Positions 1 to 12,870 are shown, counted from the stretch's first letter. The stretch: 64,000 nt of DNA from Lichtheimia corymbifera B2541 (GCA_000697475.1 JNEU01000706.1:62001-126000); one strand, 5' to 3'. A program made the numbers and translations. The notes: generated from the letters alone by a model not told the origin.

Positions 1-3000
1 TGAATGTAGGGTAGTCTATCCTTTAACTAGTTTTACAACAATAATAAGTTTTCCTTATCCGCTAGTATCAATTGATTTCCCCCCTTTTCAAACTTACCTC
101 GGCCATCGCTTGTGATGAATCACTGGCTTCTAATGCAAGCTCATATAACGCTGATGGTATCACAGGCTCCGGTAAACATTCGAGAAACGCAACAAGCACG
201 TCAACCATTGAATTGGCAGCGATCTCGTCAGCGGATGAAGAAGGATCACTCTTATTGAGCAGAATCGTTGTGTCGAGTGCATTGCCGGTATCAAGACATC
301 GCCGGATGTAATCGCAAATGGCAGGGTCACCATGCTGCAAAAATAGGGTATCCTAATGCGTATATATATCGTTAGTTTTAAGGTCGTGGATGAGATGATA
401 TATAAGCATACTTACAATAGATAGCATACTCTTGTTCCACAAATAGTTTAGTACACGCCAGAGTTCCTTGGGTAATGTTGCTTGTTGAGTGGAAGTGTTG
501 TCTGCTGTTGTTATTGCCTGGCCGTTCTTCTTACTGCTGGGGTTAGGGTGGCTGCTCATAGACGATACAGGCAATGACATCAAGGCCAATCGATCCAAAT
601 GTATACCAAGGCAGGTGGGAATGTATCTACCCTTGACCACAATATATAGATCCTTGCCATTCTCCAATCGTAGCACAAGCACGGTGTCGATTTGTTGGTT
701 CCCTTCATTGAGCGGGGCAGACACAGCAGGATCCACTCGTATTCGCAAATACAGCATGGTTTTCTCACCTAGACAATGAAATAGGGTTGGGTTAATTGTT
801 GATCTTCCAGCACAAATCATAAACCACCTACCAGGAGCCAAAACACCAGAGGTTGGATGAATTTGAAGCCATGGTGGACACACTTGCTCTTGCTCTTCAC
901 CGTCATCCACTTTGGGAACGAATCCAAAAGATGTCAATGTATCTCCAGTGTTTTCAAGCTCAAGCGTCATCTCTTTGGATTCCATGAAATGGATGTCATC
1001 GAATTGTACAAAGGCAGTGGATAGCTGGCATTGTCCGGCATTATTGCTTCTTCCATTGCTGGCTGATATTTGCTGCTTCAAAGCCTTCTCGCATCTCTCA
1101 TAGTTGCTGCTATGGATCTTTCGAACCTATATCAAGTACCATTAGAGAAATGAGTGAATCAGAGTACCATATGTGCACGAACCTTGATCTCCATGTGAGC
1201 ATACACCGGCTTATGGTCACTCAGTAGCATGTCCATGCAGCTGTCATAACGTATAAGCTTGATTGTTGGTTGCTGGGTAACGTCATTTCGAGTGGATGGT
1301 TGGATGCGATCCTTCCTCCATAAAATGCGATCTGTCCAAGCGGGGGCACGTCGTTTGGCACTAACTTATGTATTTAGAATACACAATGAAAAACCCCACC
1401 CTCTCATGCAGACAACAGCCCATTTCACACATACCTCGAATCATACATATTCGTGCCTGCGTCATATTTGTATGTGGGTTGGAAATTGAGTTTGCCTTCT
1501 TCAAACATGGAGAATGCTCTGCCATCTTTCCGCTCAATCGTCAACTAGATACAGATCCAAATAAGAACGTAAGCATAACCATAGTGTCTTAGAACGTTTA
1601 ATATCTTTCTTACCTGGTCAGCTACTATCAGCGTATCCAATTGACCTTTCCGCAGACATGATTTGATCTCTGGTTCTGAAAAGTTGATTCGATAGTTCAA
1701 GTCACCAAGCCAAATGAGGTGGCTATATTGACGCCTATTTAGTATTTCCAAACTTGAATATTCAATTGACATACTTACTCGCAATGGAAAACGGAGCCTT
1801 CCAATGACCAATCACGTGCAACGCCTTGATCGTCCAAAAGAGCCATTCCTTCATCATCAGCATCACTCCAGGAATACTTGACATAATCAATGAGGGGATC
1901 AGGTTGCTGGGTGAACGTCAGGCGTTTGCAAATTTCAATAAAGTCTTGGTTACGGCGATCAACTTGGTCAGTAAAAGCAGCGAGATGGCACCCGACAAAA
2001 CAGAGATAGCTGTCGTGGAAACGGAATCGGATGCCCACTCCTCCTTTGTTGCCCTACATATAAAATAAGCAATCCAATCCGGGTGTATATCCCCTCCTTT
2101 AAGAATCACATACCATCATGTTCATAAGCCCAACGCCAACGTACGCGGTATCCACATCCGTGATAAAGCGCTGATGCTTCTTTTTGGCAATCACAACAAT
2201 CAAGATGGTCACGAGTTGCTGTGTAGCAACCTGTCATCATGTCTTGTTAATACGACACTCGCTTCAATCCATCCACAGGAGAACCTTACCTTGTAGTATT
2301 CCTCTGATTTATCTCCCAAAGCCTTGAAGATGGCCTTTACCCATGCATTTTCCTTTGCAGGATCGTACCGTACATAGGCATCCTTTCCGCTCTCCATTTC
2401 CTGAAGCCTTCCAACGAACAAATCAATATCCATGTGTGGAAACCAGAGCTCAGTGACTTACCCAATGACATAAAAATCAGGATCAAAATTAGCGTTCGCA
2501 GCAAGCCATGGCTTCAAGGTCATTGTTGGTAACCGGCCATGGACATTGTATGTACCCGCAAAAATCCTAAACTGCCAACGTCAACTAAACTTTTCCCCCA
2601 ATAACACGCATGATCTTGTTACCTTGAAGTGTCCCACGTGACAAATTCATTCTGCCGAGCAATCAGTCTCGTATTCAACCAATGTCGTTTTGCTGCATCG
2701 CCTGTTAGCATTTGGTTTGGTGATCTCGTAGTACGTGAAAGATACGATCGGTAAGGACCTGGGTCGCTGTCAAGCCATGGAAGCACATGCGGTAGTGTAC
2801 TGGAGATGGTCTTGGTGTCTGCTGTTGTTGTCATGGATCGATGATCATCTTCTTCCACTACGGGATGTAATTGTTATTACCACCTCTGTGTGTGTGTGTG
2901 TGTGTTGTACATCTCTTCCCCTTGTGTGTTTACTTACAGCAATATTGCGAGTAGACGTTCGTCCAATGATGAGATGTTCCTGAAGCTGCAAGTTTGTTTT

Positions 3001-3754
3001 TGCCTATCGGAACGAAGTTTCGTTGGTTTGCATAAAAAATCTTACTGGATTTAAAACAAGCTCCCACTTACGTGCAAGATCAATCACGGGTTTGATGTTG
3101 GATAAAAAGGTCATCATGTCCTCCTTTGCTGGAAACAGGGCGTCGCTCACTGGATTGCATCCATGCTGTGCATATAGAGATACGCGAAATGCTTTCGATA
3201 AATGAGATCATGCTGTGCCTTTAGCTCATTCCATATAGATATACCTGGACATGCCCCCTTGACATTGGCAGCTGCTTGTGCTATAAAACAGCGTGAGTCG
3301 TCGGATCACCCAGCAACTATGCACCACCTACTTACCGATTGTATAATGGAAGCTCTCGTACACGGGTATGATATAGAGTACAATGGGTGGTATGCTGCCA
3401 GGTTGACCTTTGAACAAGAGGATGCTATTTCCCTTATGAGGGAAGATGAACTTGATGGTGCATTAAACCCGTGGTCTACATACCAAGCCTCGTTATAGTG
3501 TCGAATGACTGCAATATAGTACTCATCGGTGGCATCGTTATGGGCTATTGATGGTAACTCGACAGGTATACAGTGATAGCCATGACTCAAGTTAAGGATT
3601 CAATGTTGACAGGAGGAGGGAGCTTGGTGGCGATGGGCAAAGGGGGAAAAAAGGATATGCATTGGAGCGTGTCATTTGATTGAACGATGCGTTTGAGTGT
3701 ACGAATGACGCCGAGACGATCGGGGCGATGCCTCTCATGTTGTTGTGCTGTCAT
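1..3754 (-). CDS. OCRL/INPP5B-type inositol polyphosphate 5-phosphatase, cut off at the window's left edge
   Basis: Multi-exon gene whose 3' end lies beyond position 1. It is predicted to remove the 5-phosphate from PI(4,5)P2 and related lipids at endosome/Golgi membranes. The 5-phosphatase domain covers about 2650-1190, with the motifs WLGDLNYRI (near 1700) and PAWTDRILW (near 1310) and a closing SDHKPVYA. An ASH domain follows (about 1080-830, ending WLQIHPTSGVLAPG). Then comes a RhoGAP-like domain (KELWRVLNYL near 470; CLDTGNALDTT and FLECLPEPVI at 300-170). The order 5-phosphatase, ASH, RhoGAP is the OCRL/INPP5B architecture. The N-terminal region (3754-3300) may correspond to the PH-like domain, but the exon join near 3590-3700 is uncertain. 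I chose the ATG at 3754; reading open further upstream has only a GTG. It is divergent from the ELMO gene. Confidence 0.88.
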
Positions 3755-4758
3755 GTCGAGTTGACTGAAGAAAGAGAGTCGTTTTTTCAATATGGCAGTG
3801 CCACATGGAATTTGTCTTGGTCGGTGCATAAACCCGATCAGGCACCGGCCCATTTCATATATGAGCTTCCCCCCATTCACTCGGATATCAGCATTATAGA
3901 TAGACCTAGAGAGTATAATCTTTTCCGAATTCTAACTTAAACATTCCATCCTCATAAGTTGCTCACTCAATTCTTGTTCTCATTCATGTCTACTGTCATC
4001 ATCCATCATTTTCTTATATAGTAGATAGGCTTTCAATTGACATGTTACCCTATTAGATATCTACTACAAGAGACCATGTAACTTTATAATGCAACCAATT
4101 GACTTTGATCCAAGATCATTGACCAGTAGTCATCCAACTTGGAGTTACAATAGTTGCTATTTGTAGTGCATTGCTATGTGACACAAAGATTATAGCAGAT
4201 TCCAGGCCATGTTGGTAGATCTGACATTCAATGATCCCCAATGGCGTGGTTTTCACGATTGAGAATTTCTGCACGCTTCATCTACTGTAGAATGTAAAGA
4301 ACAGTGAGATAGATTTGATCCCTGATACAAAAGTGAGGGAGTAATCACGGATCCTTGATTGGGTGGATGTTATGTGCATGTGTAAGTCTGATGGTGGTTG
4401 CTAATTACAATATGCTGGGTAACGGTACCCATGGTGACCCTCTTCACTTTCCTTTCCGCTTCCTCACTTTTGGGTATGCAATCAAATGAGTCGGACTAGT
4501 TGACGATGTTGATTGGATGATCATATAAAGTGATGATTTATTATAAACATGTGGAATAATTGATTACAATGATGCAGGGTTTTTGTGTGTGTGTGTGTGT
4601 GTGTGTGTATTTGACCTGGATTTTGGCTTTTGTGTGTCTGTGCAACACAATAAGGCAGCAGACAGGGGATGTTTAATAAGCTGCTGCATGTTGAAAAATG
4701 CCCCGAACCTTAGTTGTTAGCGTGCACGTTCCCTTTCCTTATCCTTTCAAGCTTTTTC
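3755..4758. other. Divergent intergenic region between the 5-phosphatase and ELMO genes
   Basis: About 1 kb without a supportable gene. It holds a (GT)n microsatellite near 4583-4608 and AT-rich DNA. It must contain both divergent promoters, but I see no individually convincing element. Confidence 0.5.
4583..4608. repeat. (GT)n microsatellite
   Basis: Uninterrupted GT dinucleotide run upstream of the ELMO gene. Confidence 0.9.
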
Positions 4759-7275
4759 ATGTCTCTTCCACGCAGCTCACACGACTTTGATGCTGCACCC
4801 TCGCCTATTGAAGCCGAGCAGCTCGTGAAGCGTATGTCAACGAATGGCAGCCTTGACGAGACCAGTGCAAAGGACGACAAGGTGCTCAAGATCGCGACCT
4901 TTTCACTTCAAAAGTATCTCAAGGTTAGAGACACCCTCCCCCATTTATAACTACTCCATTGACATTGACCATTGCCAGGAACCTGATTTTGCTGCCGAGT
5001 TTCTTGAACGAGGAGGATTGGAATCCCTTTGCGACATTATCAACAAAGTCAGTGGCAACACTCTCGCTTATGCTCTCAATTCATTTACGTCGCTCATGGA
5101 TCACGATGCAAGTTGGAAGTCATTGACACCCGAGTTTGTCGAAACGGTTGCGCACATTGTTGCTTCAGAGACCTTGGTTACCATTTGTCGACCAGCTACT
5201 GCGATCCTCATCAAGGTTGTATGTGCTGAACGTATGATGCCTTTCACACCACCTTCGGCTTCTTCTACTGCCACTGCACAGAATGAAGCTGTCATGGGAT
5301 ATCCAGCTATCCACCGTGTATTACAACAAGAGCCTGATCTATTATCATTGTTGATCCAACGTCTTCAAAGTCCAGATTACGTCTTGTGTCTCAACAGCTT
5401 GACTCTACTCACATCCATGCTAAAGTATGTCACCGATGATCATCGCAGTGAATTATTGGAAGGAATTGATAATAGTAATGCACGCAAAAATGTGTTGGTA
5501 AGTGGATTGAATGATAAAGGATCATCATGTGATAATAGCTGACATGTATATATATTATAAAGCGTATCATGGATAATCACCCACCTGAAGAACTCAAGGA
5601 ACAAGTATTAGAGTTTCAATCAGCGCTGATTCACAATGCGGATCGCCGTCGCAAGACCCAGATTTCTATCTATAACCCGCGGCATGCGAAAATGCTGAAC
5701 AACATTTGGGAGGCTGCCAATGTCCAAGATATTCCTATCCCAGGTGCAAAGAAATGGCGTAAACTTGGTTTCTCGGCAAGTACTAGCATCATCATCATCA
5801 TCATCTTTCATACAAGGCTTATATTGTATATTGATTCTTTTAGTCAGAAGTCCCCCACCGAGAGTTTGGCAGAGCTGGCGTATTCGGTTTGGAGCGTATG
5901 CATACATTTGTCATGCAACACAAAGATCTCTTTGCCAAGGTATGTCGTGGATTCAACATGCGTAAAGGGAGGGTGTCTCAATATTCATACCTTATTACTA
6001 CGTACGTAGATGATTCTTGAGCAAATCCATCGTCCGGATGGTCGTCGATGTCAGTTTGCCAAAGTCAGTATTGAAGTCACTGATCTCTTATGCAGCTATT
6101 GGAATATTAGCACTGGATGTAAGTATACATGCATTGGTTCTCTTGCCCTGATAACTAACTTTTGTCATTTAGATACGGCTGCTACATTCGAGCCATTACT
6201 CTTTCACTTTGAACACGTCCACGCTACCACCTTACAATTATTCTTTCGGTTATTTCAAGATATGGAGGCGACTACGACCGATTTTCCCAAGGTGTCTGCA
6301 TTAGTACGAAGCCAATTACGCGCGACATTGAAAAGTGACGGTGTCAAGGATATATTTGAATTTGACCGCATCATGTTGAATACGCCCTACACTGTAATTC
6401 GAGATCGACGACTTAAAGAGCTTGAATGGGCTGATGATCTTTTGGGAAGAGAAGCAATAAGGTATGTGGATGGAAAGGAGGTCATTGTTTGGATCATGCA
6501 ACGGCTAAACAATGGTGCTCACTATAGGAATCTCCGTGGTCGTTTAAATCGACAATCATACGACTTTGTCAAACGTCAGCGTATCAGTTGTCTCTTACAA
6601 GGTGCATGGTTTCCATGTCCACAAACCAATCAACGTATGGTTGCAGCTTTTACGAATGGTGCTGCATCTACCGGTGTCGGTAGTACCAATGGTGTCACTG
6701 GTGCAAGTGCAAGTGGTAACAGCAGCAGCAGCAGCACGAATGCTCCTGGAAGCGGCACAGGAGTTAGCAGCAGCTCATTGTCAGTCCCTAGACGATGGCG
6801 GTATTACAAGCTCAGTCCATCCAAAAAGACATTACAATATGGGGATTTCAATGAAAAGTTCCCTCCTGTCATCAAATCCTTTGACAAATTGACCAACAAA
6901 GTCGATCTGACCCGTGCCTCAGAAATCAAGCCTTATCGTCGCAAAGCATCCAATGTCGCATCATTGTCCACCTTATCCGATTCGACCACCACTCTTTCGT
7001 TTGCATTATTTTCAGAGGACCATATCCCGTTGGCGGAATTTATTTGTACATCATCAGCGCAAGCATCCGAATGGAAAGATGGATTCAGCATGCTGCTGGA
7101 TAAGGGTATCACGAGCAAGGACACTGCAGAATATTTACACTCGTTGACAGAAATTGGTGTCAAAGTAAAACTGTTGCAAATTGCTGGTGATCGTATTGAA
7201 GTTCCCCATGGACAACTGGAGCCTCCACCTGTGCCAGCAGGTCTTGGAACCGGATTCTTTTATGGAAATGGCTAA
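4759..7275 (+). CDS. ELMO/CED-12-like protein with C-terminal PH domain
   Basis: Predicted partner of a DOCK-family Rac exchange factor, acting in actin and polarity signalling. Six exons can be read: 4759-4923, 4979-5497, 5563-5775, 5844-5939, 6010-6118 and 6173-7275, all phase-consistent. An armadillo-like N-terminal half (ELDGG-like EFLERGGLESLCDII) precedes the ELMO domain (KKWRKLGFS joined to SEVPHREFGRAGVFGLERM, then ILEQIHRPDGRRCQFAK). A PH-like domain follows (ISCLLQGAWFPCP, then RRWRYYKLSPSKKTLQYG), interrupted by a Gly/Ser/Thr-rich insert of about 45 residues. The fourth exon requires a GC-AG intron (donor GCAAGT at 5776). The start ATG at 4759 is the first in frame. No DOCK gene is in the window. 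Confidence 0.88.
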
Positions 7276-8980
7276 TCAACAACGTCAAGCATTCCTTTAC
7301 AGTTACCCCTCTTTACCCCCTCCCACCTCTTACTACATCCTCTTGTATTTATTACCTTCATCATCATCACCATCATCATCTCCTCCAGAACAACTGTGTA
7401 ATACTATATTCCTATTCTTTTAGAAAGAAATCACCACGTAGAAAGAAGACCTAAGAATACCACTGTTATGTACAAATGAGAAATCAATGATGTCGTCATC
7501 CTCCAAGCTCCATACTTTTATCATCATGTGAAATGTGTCGATTATCCTAGACGTAAAGCACAGTACATCGTCTTTAAGCTTCTATACCCATCATCCACTA
7601 TAGTTCTTCATCACTTGCCCCTTCTTTGGTAATGGTACCTACATCATTTCCATCAACATAGAATTGATGAAAGAGTGATTGTCGTCATTCACTTTGAACT
7701 GCAGGATTTTGTATTACAGTGCGTCGATTGTTTTGCATAGCATGACTTTTAAGTATGACAAAGAAAGAATCTGGCCATTGTACCAGGTTTTCTTTGTTCT
7801 TCTCGTCATTTCGGCCCGCAGGTAACACACAAATTGAGTATACGGATTTATTATCAACCGAGTAAATTAATTCGGCTCACCTACGTCAAGGTTTTGATGC
7901 TACTACTATGACGATTCATAATAGTCCCGGTTGTCCCATCTTGCCCGGCTGTGTATTCCTTCAGTAGCGAGGCGTAATTCACCTTTATTATTCATATAGG
8001 TTTCTCATATACTGCTGACATGGGTGCTTTTTGCATTATCTGATGACCGGGTGAAAGATACGTTCTATACCAAAATGAAAACTGATGTGGGCACACATGG
8101 TGTGTTTGTGTACTTTTGCTTTTGATCGGCAACTCCCGGCCACTAAAAAGACACAACAAAAAAGATGTGAGCCATCAAGTTTATCCGATAAGATGATACC
8201 ATGACCCTCGTGACGATCCAGGAGCATAAATCCATTCCTCGGATCTGTAGAACATACCATGAAATCGATTCGCCTTGTCAGATGGCTCTTGAACATTCTC
8301 TCATACTCTTATCTACATCACCTTTTGATTGATGGAAACACCCAACGAACCATTATCATGAGCGTGTAGTAATCCCCAATGGCATAAAAGACCAATTGAA
8401 AAAAATGGAGTGATTATGCGATAACGTATCAAAAGCGAGTGCTGGAACATAATCGAAAAAAGTCAGGTGGTATGTGCTTTGTATGTGTGCAGGATAGAAT
8501 CGGTAAAAAGTTGGGATTGAGTGGGCGGGTAAATGCGGCGTCTAATGCCGTTGGGTAATACAAGACAGCACAGCATACTGCGGCATGATCGTGAGCAATC
8601 CACGCGCTTGTATTACCAGGCTGTCACCTGCCAACCAAAACAATGCCACCATCCGATCGACCGCTGTATAACAACAACGCGCGTCATGATGGATGACTAA
8701 TTCTTTACCGCCTAGCTAATGGTGCAATACACCAATCTGGGTTTCATACAAGGGATGGATTAGTGGTGCCGGAACACCATGTGGCAAGTTTGTATGATCT
8801 AATACGCGTACACAATGATGAATAGCATACCCACTCGTCAATAACTTTGAATTCAATGTTTTACCGAGAAAACAGATATATAAACCACCCATGGTATCCT
8901 CTTCGCCATCCTCATCAACTTTTATATATCTCACTACTACCACAACTACTACTACTACAAGCACCACTTTACAAGTCACC
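7276..8980. other. Gene-poor 1.7 kb
   Basis: Begins with the CT-rich 3' end of the ELMO gene. It holds one isolated 86-codon minus-strand ORF (listed separately) and an 11-bp inverted repeat at 8554-8564/8607-8617. Nothing else is supportable. The last 100 bases are a pyrimidine/ACT-rich leader with a TATATA at about 8927, upstream of the next gene. Confidence 0.5.
8036..8296 (-). CDS. Doubtful small ORF (86 aa)
   Basis: Opens with an ATG and reads FMLLDRHEGHGIILSD before a cysteine-rich, unconvincing C-terminus. Possible splice sites inside it (GTATGT donor near 8245; TTTTAG near 8142) mean it could be one exon of a small gene or chance. I recognise no family and it has no clear neighbours in the same frame. 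Confidence 0.15.
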   Translation of the reverse strand: MFKSHLTRRIDFMVCSTDPRNGFMLLDRHEGHGIILSDKLDGSHLFCCVFLVAGSCRSKAKVHKHTMCAHISFHFGIERIFHPVIR

Positions 8981-9448
8981 ATGGATAAGAACATTGATGC
9001 TTTTGTTTCCGATAACAATGTGCGTCTAACCTGGATTGCCTTCTTCACCCAATGGGTTCTCTGGGGAGCTGTGTACCTGCTACGCCACGTTGTCAGTGAA
9101 GGTGGTGAGTCATCCAAGACCTCTGAAGATCCCGAGACAGCGGCAAAGAAAGAAGGCAAATTCTGGAAAGGGTCCACTGACGGTAGACTGGAGAACCGTG
9201 TTGCCAATCTCAACAATGTCCTTCGTGAAAACACCTTGCTCTTGCTCTCGGTGCTTATTCTCAACACGTTCGGTAATGCCTCCACTCGTGCTGTTATGAT
9301 CATCACCTGGATCTACTTTGCATTCACCGTGGTCTTTGCATTCAGCGAATTGATTTATGGCAATCGTGTTGTCCGCCTAGGTTATAGCGCCATCTTTTAT
9401 GGTCTCACACTTGCCATTGGAGGCCTTTCTTTTGCTCAAGGATGGTAG
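8981..9448 (+). CDS. Small membrane protein (155 aa), possibly MAPEG-like
   Basis: Single uninterrupted reading frame from the ATG at 8981; the frame is open upstream, but only this ATG has a good context (CACC before ATG). Hydrophobic segments lie at about residues 15-32 (IAFFTQWVLWGAVYLL), 82-98 (LLLLSVLILNTF), 105-125 (AVMIITWIYFAFTVVFAF) and 135-155. A hydrophilic, lysine-rich loop sits between the first two. The stretch RLENRVANLNNVLRENTLL before the second segment recalls the Arg/Asn signature of MAPEG proteins (microsomal glutathione transferase/FLAP family), but this resemblance is weak and by eye. Function unknown; likely in the endoplasmic reticulum or another endomembrane. Confidence 0.7.
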   Translation: MDKNIDAFVSDNNVRLTWIAFFTQWVLWGAVYLLRHVVSEGGESSKTSEDPETAAKKEGKFWKGSTDGRLENRVANLNNVLRENTLLLLSVLILNTFGNASTRAVMIITWIYFAFTVVFAFSELIYGNRVVRLGYSAIFYGLTLAIGGLSFAQGW

Positions 9449-10380
9449 AAATGCTCTTTCTTATTATACTTGTATATTCCAACCCTCGCAGCTACGTATT
9501 TGCAGCTTAGTATTGTACTCTTATCACACTCCTTTTTAATTTCTTCTTGTCGTCTACCATTATCGTAATTAAACAATTTCTATATTACTTCACCAACGAA
9601 CCAATTTCTGTCAAGACACATTATTATGTATCAAGCATACGCTTGTGAAGATTCAAGTTTATGTATGAGTAAGATGATGATGTGTAATTGCATGTCACAG
9701 TCGTTGTGGATCATCGTCATTATATAGAGCCAGGTAGATCTCCCGCCAAATCACAAGAAGGGGGATGTATATTGGGACGCTATTAACAAGATAGAATCAT
9801 GTAGAAAGGTGGGATGGTTATACTCTCGAACACCAACCCATACTTTTTCTCTTCCTTCCCTCTTTTTCCTTTATCATAGTATTTACAAGCGGATACACTT
9901 CTATAATCCTGCATTTCCGATGCCATGAATCTTTCTATAATACTATCTAACAAGTATCATACGCACGAGGAGGTCCAATTCAGCAAAAAGAAAAGTATCT
10001 CACTGTATACGCTTTAATCCAACGCCATTTACAGGATATAGATTGAGAGGTATAACGGATTGCTCGAATGGGAGGAGGTATACATCAAGTGGAAAGTTCT
10101 ATCGTTCGGATATGCATTGTGCAAATGTGAGGCGGTGAGTTATAGGTATGGCGTGCCAAAACATGGAGCTGGATAATAATGGTTGTACGTCGTTCACATG
10201 TTGGACAAGGATAATCGTGACAGTTGCCATGGCATAGGGATGCACCAATCGTCTAGGGCGACAGCCTCAAGCATAATGATCGCGTTGATAATGGATACAC
10301 TGTTTTTCGACGCGTCGTATATATCCAATCCCTGTCATCAGTTGTATGAAAGCAACATGCCCACAAGAAGTCGTGTGTAT
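9449..10380. other. Intergenic DNA left of the inverted repeat
   Basis: 3' flank of the small membrane protein followed by AT-rich DNA. ORFs here are short and unsupported. Confidence 0.5.
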
Positions 10381-11999
10381 CCAAGCGAGTTGCTGCACGT
10401 TAACAAAGCTGCTGCCGTACGATAGCTATCTGCCGTCCACGTAACAAAGGCTGCAGGGAAGGATGCTGCATGTAAATGACTGCTTGAGACAATGGAGTGA
10501 AGACCCTGCTAATGGTAACTGCTAGAATGAATGCTGTTACGATTGGTCGTGGTCAAGGAGTGTGTACAAGAGGATGTGGAGTGTCAAGAAACGCGTGTGT
10601 TGTCGTGGAGTGCACATGCCATGGACTTGCCATTCAGTCAAAGAGAGTCAGATCAAGGCAACTGCAGAATGGACATGATGGGTTGAAGCAGGACAATCGT
10701 TCGCAGGTTGTAGTTGTAGTTGAATGGGGCAACAGTTGAGAATGGGAAGAAGAGACAAGAACCCAGGATTGGAAGAGCTGGAAATTAAATAGGTCAGGCA
10801 CTGTCAGGCATATTCATGCACACTGTAAATTAACCCATGATCTTGAGATTGCTCACCTTGACCTCAACCTTGCACACAAGATGCTTTCGGGTGTGCTGAT
10901 CAACTTTGTCTTAATAAAGAACCCACACTTCATTCAAAGATTTTGAATGGGAAGGTATAATGTGGGGTTTACTATGACCGACGGAAATTCCGGAACCGGC
11001 CGGATTCATTGAAATGTCATTTAGTATGAATTACCTTGGGATTCCCCACTTTGAACTTGAAACTTGGTAAGCAGGTTCGCTGAGTCATGCTGATCAACTC
11101 CATTCATTTAAAAACCGTATACTTCATTATGATATTTTATGAATCGGACGGTCCAAATATAAGATGAATGGAACGCAAGTAGGGTGCATAGTGCACACCC
11201 CCGCAGTTGTCCACCTCCATCGTGAAACTTGGTCAGGGCCGTGGGCGTCGACATGCTGATCAACTCCATTCACATTAAAGTCGTAGGCTTCATTGTGAGA
11301 ATAAAAATGGGAGCGTCCGACGATGAATGGATGGTTTTATATGTAGGTTGGACGGTCCCGTGACTCGAGATTGCTTCTCTCGTACTTGAAACTTTCACAC
11401 AAGATGCTTTTTGGCACGCTGATCACCTTTGTCATAATAAAGAACCCACGATTCATTTGAGAATTTTGTAAGAGAGGGTGTAATGGGTGATTTACTATGA
11501 CCGACGGAAATTCCGCACCCGCCCGGATTTTATGAAATGTCGTTTAGTATGCAATACCTTGGGATCCCCACTCTCGAACTTGAAACTTGGTAAGAAGGTT
11601 CTCTGAGTCTTGCTGATCAATTTCATTCATTTCAAAACCACATGCTTCATGATGATAGTTTAAATGGGGTCGTCCTGATGCAGCAGAGATGATGGTTGGA
11701 CGGCGCATGACCCCCGAGATTGCCCACCTCGATGGTGAAACTTGCACACAAGGTGCAGTCGACCACGATGAGAAACTTTGTTCTCTTAAAGATCTTCTGC
11801 TTGGCTATACAAATGTTGAGAAACAGATCCCTTTATATTTTACCAATGCTGAAAGCATGATGTTATATGACAAGTGGTGTTTGTTCATTGTGAAGGATCA
11901 TGCAAATGAGTTGTGTTATACAAGCACGTCCCTGCGCATCGTCCGCTCTATCAGGGTCAAGCTACTTCATAATGAACAAACATCACTTGCCATATAGCA

Positions 12000-12870
12000 T
12001 CACGCTTTCAGCATATGTAAAAACATAAAGGTGCCTGTATCTCTAAATTTTACAATGAAACATGGGCTCTTCAATCGAACAATATTGCTCGGCTGGGTGT
12101 AGCGCACCTTGTGTGCAAATTTCACGATCGTGGTGGCCAACCCTAGATTTCGCAATGTCACCACCAGCCAAAGTCGAAAAAAAATTCAAGATCCAGGTTG
12201 GTTGGTGGTGACATTGCGGAATCTAGGATCGGCGAGCTAGATCGTGAAACCTGCACCCAAGGTGCGCTTGACCCCGACGAGCATTATTGTTCGATTGAAG
12301 AGCCCACGTTTCATTGTAGAATTTAGAGATACAGGCATCTTTATATTTTACATATGCTATAAGCGTGATGCTATATGTCAAGTGGTCTTTGTTCATTGTC
12401 AAGTAGGTAGACCCCGATAGAGCCGAAGGTGCAGACGGACTTCTTTGTGCAACACAGCTCATTTGCATGATACTTCCCAATCAACAAACGCCATTCTCCA
12501 TATAGCATCACGCGTACAGCATAGTAAAAACATAAAGATGTCTGTATTTCAAAACTTTACAATGAAACGTGGGGTCTTCAATCGAACAAAGTTGCTCGTC
12601 GGGGTGAAGCGCACCTTGGGTGCAAGTTTCACGATCGTCGTGGCCGATCTCGGATTCACCCAATGTCACCACCAGCCAAAGTCGATCGTGGGTCGACCTC
12701 TGAATTTTTTTTTCGACGAGGCTGCTAGTGACATTGCGAAAATCTACGATCGGCGTGTTTGATCGTGAAACTTGAACACAAGGTGCGCTTGACCCCGCCG
12801 CGCAACTTTGTTCGATTGAAGACCCCACGTTTCATTGTAGAATTCTAGTTATGGGCAGCTTTGTGTTTTG
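12000..12870. repeat. Two palindromic hairpin units, period about 515 bp
   Basis: Each unit has two arms of about 150 nt. One contains AATGAAACGTGGGG..TTCAATCGAACAAAGTTGC and the other its complement, GCAACTTTGTTCGATTGAAG..CCCACGTTTCATT. They meet around a short centre flanked by CAATGTCACCACCAGCC and GGTGGTGACATTGC. Centres are near 12,185 and 12,700. A weaker palindrome (TATAGCATCACG against CGTGATGCTATA) joins the two units near 12,430. Confidence 0.85.

Noticed and set aside
11689..11997. 102-codon ORF in the left repeat arm, with relatives in other frames of both arms
   Set aside because: Related ORFs occur on both strands of every palindromic unit, as expected from repeated palindromic DNA, and the frames are not conserved between copies.
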